From Mycolicibacillus koreensis (GTDB taxonomy: Bacteria; Actinomycetota; Actinomycetes; Mycobacteriales; Mycobacteriaceae): a stretch of 64,000 nucleotides of DNA. Numbering within the stretch: the stretch's first letter is position 1; each line of letters begins with the position of its first letter. The notes under the pieces were generated by a model that was given only the letters and a program-made list of their open reading frames with translations, searched no databases and was not told the DNA's origin. This document shows, in pieces, positions 54,250 to 64,000 of the stretch. Location: contig NZ_NCXO01000019.1 of the NCBI RefSeq assembly GCF_002104795.1, positions 1-64,000 of the forward strand, read 5' to 3'. Made by a program: the position numbers and the translations under genes.

Positions 54250-57200
54250 CAGCCCTCCTTCGCCGGATCGCTGCGATGACGGTTGCCGGTCTCGATCGTC
54301 GCACCCGCGCGCACCTGATACTCCGCGACCAGGGCCAGCAACGCCGGACCGCGGGGACGTCGCCCGGGGCGGATGTCGCAGGACCCGGTCTTCGACGACT
54401 GGATCTGCACGTTGGGGTCCAAGGTGATGCCGAGCAGGTCGTTGGCGGCGTCCCCGCTGACCACCGCCGAGGAGCCCACCCCCCAGTGGTAGGGCAGCCC
54501 GATCTGGTGCACGGTGCGACCGGCCACGCGCAGCGGCGTCATCCGTTCGGTGACGAGCACCCGCGCCTCGATCGCGGTGCGCGGTGAGATGATCGTCGCC
54601 CACCCGTAGGGCTCCAGACCGCGCTGCGCTGCCAACTCCGGGGAGACCTCGCAGAACATCTCCGGTTGCAGCTCCGAGAGATACGGCAGCCAGCGGCTCA
54701 TCCCGCCGGCGGTGTGGTGCTCGGTGAGCCGGTAGGTGGTGAACACGTACGGGTACACCTCGGCGCCGGGTGTGCCGGCGCTGGGCGCCGACAAGTTGTC
54801 GGCACGCGGGAACAGCACCCGTGCCGGGTTCTGCTGCTGGGGGTACAGCGGATTGGCGACGGGGGATTCCTGCGGTTCGTAGTGGGTGGGCAGCGGACCG
54901 TCGACCACCCCGGTCGGGGCGAACAGCCAGCCTTTGCCGTCGGCCTGCATCACGAACGGGTCGTCCCCGGCAAGCCCGTCGGGCCCGCCGACACCGGGTG
55001 CGGGGCGGGCGTCGGGGGCGCGGTCGACGATGAAGTCGGGAACGTCGTGGCCGACCCAGCGGCGCTGATCGGCGTCCCACCAGATGTAGCGTTTGCGTTC
55101 ACTCCACGGCCGGCCCGCCGGATCCGCCGAGGCCCGGTTGTACAGGATTCGTCGATCGGCCGGCCACGCCCAGCCCCAGGCGGATTGGGTGGGGCCCTCG
55201 CCGCCGTGCGGGGTGCGCCGGGCCGCCTGGTTGACCCCGTCGGCGAAGACGCCGGTGTAGATCCAGCATCCGGCCGCGGTGGAGCCGTCGGCGCGCAGCT
55301 CGGTGAACGACGCCAGCGGCGCCCCGGCATCCGGGCCGGTGAGCCGGTGGCCGTTGATCTCGGCGAGCACCGCCTGCGGGTCCGGCTCACCGTCGGTGTC
55401 GGTGGGGTAGTCCCACGCCAGATCCAGCAGCGGGCGATCCCGTGGATCGGTGGAGGCGGCCAGTTTCGCCCGGATCCGCGCACCGAGCTCGACGAAGAAC
55501 TGCAGTTCGCTCTGGCAGTCCCCGGGCGGGGTGACCGCCTGATGGCGCCACTGCAGCAGCCGCTGGGTCTGGGTGAAGGTGCCGGACTTCTCCACGTGGG
55601 TGGCTGCCGGCAGGAAGAACACCTCGGTGTCGATGTCGGCGGCGCGCAGCTCCCCGGAGGCGATCTCCGGGCCGTCGCGCCACCAGGTGGCGGATTCGAT
55701 CAGGTTCAAATCACGCACCACCAGCCATTTCAGCTGCGCCATCCCGAGCCGTTGCATGCGACCGTTGGCGGAACCGACCGCCGGGTTCTGGCCGAGCAGG
55801 AAGTAGCCCTCGACGTCGCCGTCGAGCATCCCGGTGACCGTCTGATAGGTGCCGTGCGCCCCGGTCAGCCGCGGCAGGTAACCGTAGGCGAAATCGTTGT
55901 CGGGGTGGGCAGCATCGCCCCACCACGCCTTGAGCAGGCTGATCAGATAGGCATCGGCGTTGGCCCAGAAGCCTTTCCGGTCCTTTGGTCCCACCGCGGC
56001 CACATAGTCGCCGAGGGTGTCGTGGTTGCCGGCACGTGGCATCGGTAGGTAGCCGGGTAGCAGGTCGTAGAGGGTGGGGATGTCGGTGGATCCCTGGATG
56101 GACGCGTGCCCGCGCAGCGCCATGATGCCTCCGCCGGGGCGGCCGACGTTGCCGAGCAGCAACTGCAGGATCGTTGCGGTGCGGATGTATTGGGCACCGA
56201 AGGTGTGCTGGGTCCAGCCGACCGCGTAGGCGAAGCAGGTGGTGCGGTCCCGCCCGGAGTTGGCGGTCATCGCGGCCGCCAGATACTCGAAGTCGCCGAC
56301 GGTGATCCCGCAGACCTCGGCGACCATCTGTGGGGTGTAGCGGGCGTAGTGGCGTTTGAGGATCTGGAACACCGTGCGGGGGTCGCGCAGCGTCTCGTCG
56401 CGCAGCGGCGCCCCGTCAGCGGTTCCGTCTTGGCGCGCGTACGCCCAACTGGACCGGTCGTAGGTCCCGGTTTCTGCGTCGAAGCCGGAGAACAGCCCAC
56501 CGAGATCTTCGGTGTCCCGGTAGTTTTCGGCGATCAGGTTGGCCGCGTTGGTGTAGGCCAGGACGTACTCGTGAAACCACAGGTCATGGGTGAGCACGTA
56601 GTTGATCAACGCCCCCAGCAGCGCCACGTCCGAGCCGGCCCGGATCGGGATGTGCTTGTCGCAGACCGCCGAGGTGCGGGTGAACCGCGGGTCGACGTGG
56701 ATGACGGTGGCGCCGCGGGCCCGGGCTTCCTCCACCCACTGGAACCCGACCGGGTGGCATTCGGCCATGTTGGAGCCCTGGATGACGATGCAGTCGGCGT
56801 TGGCCATGTCTTGCAGGCTCTGGGTGGCGCCGCCTCGCCCGAACGAGGTTCCCAGACCGGGAACCGTGGCGGAGTGTCAAATACGGGCCTGGTTCTCGAT
56901 CTGGATCGCACCGGCGGCGGTGAACAACTTCTTGATCAGATAGTTCTCTTCGTTGTCCAGCGTCGCCCCGCCGAGCGCGGCGATCCCCAGCGTGCGGTAC
57001 ACCGGCCGGCCCCGCTCGTCGACGTCCTGCCAGGTGCGCCGCCGGGTGTCGATGAACCGGTCGGCGATCATGTCGATTGCGGTGTGCAACTCCAGTGGCT
57101 GCCACTCGGTGCCGCCCGGCGGCCGGTAGAGGACCCGGGTCTGGCGCCCGGGGGCGTTGACCAACTGCTCGCTGGCCGCGCCCTTCGGGCAGAGTCGGCC

Positions 57201-57452
57201 CCGTGAGATCGGCGAATCCGGGTCACCTTCGATGCCGATGACGGTGTCGTCCTTGACGAAAACCCGCTGGCCGCACCCGACGGCGCAGTAGGGGCAGACG
57301 CTCTGGACGACCTTGTCGGCGGTGGCGGTGCGCGGCGTGGTCGCGCGGGTGCGGGCCGACGTCACGGCCGGTCCGCGGCCCAACAGGTCCCCGGAGCGCA
57401 GTTGCCGCAACACCGGCCACTCCAGCAGAAACTTGCGTGCGGCCATGGCCAT
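54249..57452 (-). CDS. fdhA: formate dehydrogenase catalytic subunit, selenoprotein (Sec192)
   Basis: A molybdopterin formate dehydrogenase of 1067 residues, interrupted by one in-frame TGA at 56877-56879 that encodes Sec192. The reading continues in the same frame with HSATVPGLGTSFGRGG, exactly the context of Sec in formate dehydrogenases (IUH). The N-terminal 4Fe-4S motif CPYCAVGC (C53, C56, C60) with C88 in RLCPKG is intact. A hairpin with a GGUCU loop follows 11 nt after the UGA. Without decoding, translation would stop after 191 residues. The start is ATG 57452 or 57446. There is no Tat signal, so the enzyme is cytoplasmic. Confidence 0.95.
56847..56865 (-). promoter_or_regulatory. bacterial SECIS element in fdhA
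   Basis: The mRNA forms a 7-bp perfect stem GGUUCCC/GGGAACC with the loop GGUCU, beginning 11 nt after the UGA. E. coli fdhF has the same loop and the same spacing, and its upper stem also starts GGUU. The E. coli element has a bulged U that is lacking here. SelB is expected to bind it. Confidence 0.85.
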
Positions 57453-57495
57453 CAGGCTAGCCCATCACGGCGTTACCGCCGGCGCGGATGGCGGC

Positions 57496-57831
57496 TCAGT
57501 GCGCCAGTTTGTTCAGCTCGGTGAGCGCCAGGGTCGAGTGGGCGTAGGCGCCGCCCGCGCGCATCTCGGCGGCCACCCAGATCGCCTCCATGATCTCGGT
57601 GTCGCTGGCACCCTTGCGGTGTGCCAGCTTGGTGTGGCCCTGGATGCAGTAGGGGCACTGGGTGGTGTGGGCGACCGCCACCGCGATCAGCTGTTTAGTC
57701 TTCTCGTCGAGCTCCCCGGCGGCGAACACCGCCTTGGAGAACGCCTCGAACGCGTCGTGGGTGTGCGGGGTGAGCTGCTTGCGCTGGTTGTAGATGTCGG
57801 CGGTGGCGGCAGGGTACAAACCGTCGGCCAT
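57496..57831 (-). CDS. carboxymuconolactone decarboxylase / AhpD-like protein
   Basis: A 111-residue protein of the carboxymuconolactone decarboxylase family with CPYCIQGH (C59, C62, H66), the same C-x-x-C-x-x-x-H signature as the other AhpD-like protein in this window. It lies between the formate dehydrogenase operon and aconitase, on the same strand, 28 bp after acnA starts its downstream end. Peroxide or disulfide chemistry is likely; the substrate is unknown. Confidence 0.85.
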   Translation of the reverse strand: MADGLYPAATADIYNQRKQLTPHTHDAFEAFSKAVFAAGELDEKTKQLIAVAVAHTTQCPYCIQGHTKLAHRKGASDTEIMEAIWVAAEMRAGGAYAHSTLALTELNKLAH

Positions 57832-57859
57832 GGGTGCCTCCGTTTCGGTGTCGAAGTGG

Positions 57860-60676
<2,817 letters not shown>

Positions 60677-60776
60677 GATGACTTCCTCGACGACGGTGGG
60701 CTGGTCACTATCCAACCTAGTCCCCTTGCTCGCGCCGGTGTCACTGTCTGAGGGAAGCGACTGCAGCCGGGACGAA

Positions 60777-60810
60777 TTCGGGCCCCCGGCGGCGTTGCCG
60801 GGGGCCCGAA
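60777..60810 (-). terminator. strong GC hairpin downstream of the GjpA-like gene
   Basis: A perfect 14-bp stem (ttcgggcccccggc with gccgggggcccgaa) with a 6-nt loop lies 15 bp after the stop of the GjpA-like gene. No U tract follows, as is common for mycobacterial hairpin terminators. It would insulate that gene from acnA. Confidence 0.7.
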
Positions 60811-60824
60811 GTGTGTGCGTGCGG

Positions 60825-61955
60825 CTACATGCCGAACATCGCCAGCAGCGGTCCGATGAACATCATCGGGTCGAGCGTCGTGAACAGATCGGTCAGCCCG
60901 GCGAGGTCCCCGGCGTCGAGCAGGCCGGTGAGCCCGTCGGTGATCGAACCGGCGTCGAAGATGTCAGTGAGGCTGCCGACGTCGAAGATGTTGCCCAGGG
61001 TTCCGGTGAGCGTGTTGATCAGTTGCTCGGGCAATTCCATTGCTTGCTGCAGCAGGCCGTCGAAGCTGTCCGCGATGCTGCCGCCGCCGAGGGCGTTGCC
61101 GATCGCCTGGGGCATCGCCACTAAAAGCCCACCGAGCAGGCCGGTCCCAAAATACCCTTCGGGGTCGAACGTGAGCAGCCCGGGGAAGGGGACGGGCGGT
61201 GTGGCAAGGCTCGATTGGAAGCCATTGAGCAGCCCGCCGAGGACCATCGCCGGCATATTGATCAGCGCACTCAGTGCCTCCAGCGGATTCCCGCCGGTCA
61301 GCGCATCGGCGAAGATCTGAGTGGAATCGCCCAATGCCTGGGCCGGGGCCAGGAGTGCAGGGATGGTCGATAGTGCAACACCGGCACCACCGACCAGAGC
61401 CGTCTCAGTCACGGTGGCCAGGTTCTCCGTAATTCCCATGAGTGGATTCGCGATGCCCAGTACCGGCGCTACCAGAGGTGCCAGGCTGAGGAATCCCTGC
61501 TGTGTGAGGACCGCCATCGCCTGGGCGATGTTGCCGGAGGCGAGTTCGCCGAACGAGGTCTGGAGTGTCTCCGGGAGCGCCGTGACGAGGTTGGCTAAGC
61601 CCTCGCCCGCAATACCCAGCGTGGTGCCAAACTCCGTGCCGTACCCAAGCCAGTTGCTGCCGAGGGCTGACAGCGCCGGCAGAGGATCGGCGAGCATCGC
61701 CGCGCCGATCTTGCTCACGTTGTCGAAAGCGCCTTCGAACAAGTCGACCCAGGGCGTCACGTCGAGGCCGTCGACGATCCCGGCCGTCAGCTGAATATCG
61801 GGGACATGAACCTCAGGAAGCGGGGTGACGACGGGGGCGGCGGCAATGAGGCTGGCGCCGACCAGGGCTGCGCCGGCGGCGGCATAAGGGCGCAGAGCGG
61901 GGCGCATAACGGGGTGGGGGCGGTGGTCACGGCGTGGCATCTCCTTGGTTTTCAC
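60825..61955 (-). CDS. GjpA-like exported protein, possible outer-membrane porin
   Basis: A 376-residue protein with a basic start, a hydrophobic stretch [13 protein letters not shown] and likely signal-peptide cleavage near residue 41, then a long sequence rich in Leu, Gly and Ala without strong helices, like proteins annotated as the mycobacterial outer-membrane porin GjpA. The start is uncertain: GTG 61955 is used, while ATG 61940 and 61907 are possible. It faces a TetR gene across 124 bp with a palindrome. Function is a family-level guess. Confidence 0.6.
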   Translation of the reverse strand: MKTKEMPRRDHRPHPVMRPALRPYAAAGAALVGASLIAAAPVVTPLPEVHVPDIQLTAGIVDGLDVTPWVDLFEGAFDNVSKIGAAMLADPLPALSALGSNWLGYGTEFGTTLGIAGEGLANLVTALPETLQTSFGELASGNIAQAMAVLTQQGFLSLAPLVAPVLGIANPLMGITENLATVTETALVGGAGVALSTIPALLAPAQALGDSTQIFADALTGGNPLEALSALINMPAMVLGGLLNGFQSSLATPPVPFPGLLTFDPEGYFGTGLLGGLLVAMPQAIGNALGGGSIADSFDGLLQQAMELPEQLINTLTGTLGNIFDVGSLTDIFDAGSITDGLTGLLDAGDLAGLTDLFTTLDPMMFIGPLLAMFGM

Positions 61956-61981
61956 TGAGATAAGGCTGAGGGAACAGCTCT

Positions 61982-61999
61982 AGACGGTACGGACCGTCT
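61982..61999. promoter_or_regulatory. inverted repeat, putative TetR operator
   Basis: AGACGGT-acgg-ACCGTCT is a 7-bp perfect inverted repeat with a 4-nt spacer. It lies 27 bp upstream of the GjpA-like start and 81 bp from the divergent TetR start. Size and position fit an operator through which the TetR protein controls both genes. No binding data are available. Confidence 0.55.
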
Positions 62000-62079
62000 C
62001 GAGCTAACGTCAATACCCGCGAGTAACTTATTTTTTCGGCGCTGATGACGGCAGACGAAACCGGCAGCGCCGTTAGAAT

Positions 62080-62679
62080 GTGCCCGTGACGTGGGGGAAT
62101 CAGTACCAGCGCAGCGATGACGCACGACGCGCCATTCTGTCGTCGGCGCTGGAACTCTGTCGGGAGACCGGCTACGGGCGATTGGGAATCGAGGCGATCG
62201 CCCGGCGGGCCGGGGTGGGCAAGCAGACGATCTACCGATGGTGGCCGTCCAAGGGCGCCCTTCTGTTGGAGGCGCTGGAAGATGTGTCGTCGCCGGCGGC
62301 GTTCTACCCCGACACCGGCGACCTCATCGCCGACCTGGGCGCCCAGATGGCGGTGGCCGTGGAATACATGTTCTCCACCGAGCGCGGTCCGGCGCTGCTC
62401 GGGGTCTTCGACGCCGCCCACCACGACCCGGAACTAGCCGAGCGGCTGCTCACCGGCGTCATCGCGCCCCGTGAGGAGGCGGGCAAAAGCCGTCTGCGTG
62501 CCGGTGTCGCCACCGGTGAGTTGCCCGCCGACACCGACGTCGAGTTGCTGCTCGAACAGCTCTACGCGCCGCTGTACTACCGCATGCTGGTCACCCGTCA
62601 GGCCCCCGACGAGGAGTACCTGCACCGGCACCTGACCGCGCTGCTGGGCGACCACGCCCCGCGGGGGTGCGCCGCCTGA
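62080..62679 (+). CDS. TetR-family regulator
   Basis: A 199-residue TetR-type protein with the helix-turn-helix IEAIARRAGVGKQTIYRWWP (20 residues) near residues 37-56. The GTG at 62080 is used; a second GTG at 62086 gives MTWGNQY. The WW in the recognition helix area is characteristic of one TetR subgroup. It probably represses the divergent GjpA-like gene and itself through the palindrome between them. Confidence 0.85.
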   Translation: MPVTWGNQYQRSDDARRAILSSALELCRETGYGRLGIEAIARRAGVGKQTIYRWWPSKGALLLEALEDVSSPAAFYPDTGDLIADLGAQMAVAVEYMFSTERGPALLGVFDAAHHDPELAERLLTGVIAPREEAGKSRLRAGVATGELPADTDVELLLEQLYAPLYYRMLVTRQAPDEEYLHRHLTALLGDHAPRGCAA

Positions 62680-62697
62680 GCGACGTGCGGCGCCGAC

Positions 62698-64000
62698 TCA
62701 GCCGTGCGCGATTTTGAGCATGTCGGCGACGTTGACCAGTTTCACCCGCGGCCGGCCGTGCGGCTCACCGCTGGTGCGCTCGTGGGTGTCGATGAGCTTC
62801 CAGTGCTCGTCGGTCACCAACTGCGGCTGCCGTGACAAAAGCCAGCTCACCAGTTCGTCGGCACGGCCGGCGGGCGCTTCGGCGGCCCCGGCGGCGGCCA
62901 GGTCGGCGATGAGGGTCTCGACGGTGGCCGCCGAATCGCTCTTGTTCGACCCGATCACCCCGGACGGGCCGCGCTTGATCCACCCCACGACGTACTGGTT
63001 GCGGGTGCCCTCGATGCGGCCGTCGGTGTGCGGGATGGTGCCGCTGCGCTCATCGAACGGCAATCCCGGGGTGGCAACGCCGCGGTAGCCGACCGAGCGC
63101 ACCACCATCTGGGCGGGCAGCACCTCGCGCTCCCCGGTGTCGCGGGCGCTCACCCGGCCGTTGTCGTCGGTGACCAACTCGTTGCGTCCCAACACGATCT
63201 CCTCGACCCGGTCGGTGCCGCGGATCTCGATCGGGGAGGTGCGGAAGCGAAACACGATGCGCCGGTTGCCCGGATGTTGCTCGGCGCCGACGTAGCGGCG
63301 CAACACCTTCGCGTTCTGTTTCGGATGCTTGTCGGCGGCCTCGATGTCGGCATCGGTGATCCCGTCGAATTCGGACTCGTCGATAACGATGTCGACGTTG
63401 GCCAGTCCTTTGAGCGTGCCGAGTTCCCGCAGCTCGGGGCTGGTGAACGTTGCCTGTAGCGGCCCGCGGCGCCCGATGATCATCACCTCCTCCACCCCGC
63501 ACGGGTCGAGCAGCTCCAGCGCGTGGTCGGCGATGTCGGTGGTGCGCAGCTCGGTGGGATCGGTGACCAAGATGCGGGCCACGTCCAACGCGACGTTGCC
63601 GTTGCCCACGACGATGGCGCGCCGGCACGTCAGCTCCGGGCGGTGGTCACAGAAGTGCGGGTGGGCGTTGTACCAGCCGACGAAGTCGACGGCGGCCACC
63701 GAGCCGGGCAGATCCTCACCTGGAATCCCGAGGTGGCGGTCGGCCTGTGCGCCGACGGCGTAGACCACCGCGTCGTAGCGCTCGGCGAGCTCGGCGGCGT
63801 GCACATGCTCACCGACCCGGATGTTGCCGAAGAACCGGAACCGCGGGTCGGCGGCGGTCTTCTCGAATTGGGCGGAGATCGACTTGATCTTCGGGTGATC
63901 GGGGGCCACCCCCGAGCGCACCAGACCCCACGGTGTCGGCAACATCTCCAACATGTCGACGTGGATGTCGTGGGTGTCGAGCTTCAACAGGGAAGCGGCG
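62698..64000 (-). CDS. fprA: NADPH-ferredoxin reductase FprA, partial at window edge
   Basis: The C-terminal 434 residues of an adrenodoxin-reductase-like flavoprotein, which moves electrons between NADPH and ferredoxin, for example for cytochromes P450. The frame continues to the edge with AASLLKLDTHDIHVDMLEML (20 residues), so the start lies right of position 64000. The NADP motif GNGNVALDVARIL and the C-terminal GWIKRGPSGVIGSNKSDSA are intact. About 20 residues of the FAD-binding N terminus are missing from the window. Confidence 0.93.
   Translation of the reverse strand, partial: AASLLKLDTHDIHVDMLEMLPTPWGLVRSGVAPDHPKIKSISAQFEKTAADPRFRFFGNIRVGEHVHAAELAERYDAVVYAVGAQADRHLGIPGEDLPGSVAAVDFVGWYNAHPHFCDHRPELTCRRAIVVGNGNVALDVARILVTDPTELRTTDIADHALELLDPCGVEEVMIIGRRGPLQATFTSPELRELGTLKGLANVDIVIDESEFDGITDADIEAADKHPKQNAKVLRRYVGAEQHPGNRRIVFRFRTSPIEIRGTDRVEEIVLGRNELVTDDNGRVSARDTGEREVLPAQMVVRSVGYRGVATPGLPFDERSGTIPHTDGRIEGTRNQYVVGWIKRGPSGVIGSNKSDSAATVETLIADLAAAGAAEAPAGRADELVSWLLSRQPQLVTDEHWKLIDTHERTSGEPHGRPRVKLVNVADMLKIAHG

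Noticed and set aside
54249-57452. Frameshift or nonsense pseudogene of the formate dehydrogenase catalytic subunit
   Set aside because: The frame is unbroken except for one TGA in the exact Sec position, a SECIS hairpin follows, and selA, selB, selC and selD are all present.

Overview
This is a GC-rich actinobacterial chromosome segment, most likely from a Mycobacteriaceae member. The signs are a 14-gene nuoA-N operon followed upstream by a degenerate response-regulator gene (the M. tuberculosis Rv3143 arrangement), the acyl-CoA dehydrogenase pair fadE24-fadE23, hisN, an EspC-like ESX-associated pair, an FprA-type ferredoxin reductase, and many GTG starts with 4-base start/stop overlaps. No rRNA, CRISPR array or prophage was seen.

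Layout. 1-1.8 kb: end of the window and an acyl-CoA synthetase. 1.8-17.3 kb: complete complex I operon (nuoA to nuoN, minus strand), with a CRP-like site upstream. 17.5 kb: pseudo-receiver protein. 18-25.6 kb: a tightly overlapping catabolic operon (homogentisate-dioxygenase-like cupin, alpha/beta hydrolase, CaiB CoA-transferase, HMG-CoA-lyase-like enzyme, TetR regulator, acyl-CoA dehydrogenase, APH-like kinase, DUF6285 protein). 25.8-30.2 kb: fadE24-fadE23-aldehyde dehydrogenase behind a promoter holding a 16-bp perfect palindrome and a CRP-like site. 30.3-32.9 kb: EspC-like protein, a 506-residue protein with a glycine-zipper C terminus, and a lower-GC membrane protein. 32.9-35.3 kb: hisN and two unknown membrane genes. 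35.3-42.1 kb: narGHJI nitrate reductase. 42.2-43.4 kb: a DJ-1/PfpI protein and an AhpD-like protein.

43.4-57.5 kb is the most distinctive region: selB, selA, selC (tRNA-Sec, UCA anticodon), selD, and a formate dehydrogenase operon whose catalytic subunit has an in-frame UGA (Sec192). The UGA is followed, 11 nt downstream, by a hairpin with a GGUCU loop like that of the E. coli fdhF SECIS. A degenerate IS607-type recombinase lies between selA and selC. Two tandem MpaB/DUF2236 oxygenase-like genes with a divergent TetR gene sit inside this region. 57.5-64 kb: an AhpD-fold protein, aconitase, a GjpA-like exported protein facing a TetR gene across a palindromic operator, and a partial fprA.

Taken together, formate dehydrogenase, complex I and nitrate reductase could form a formate- or NADH-to-nitrate respiratory capacity, with acyl-CoA catabolism feeding reducing power. 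This physiological link is an inference. Product names come from motif recognition by eye, without database searches.
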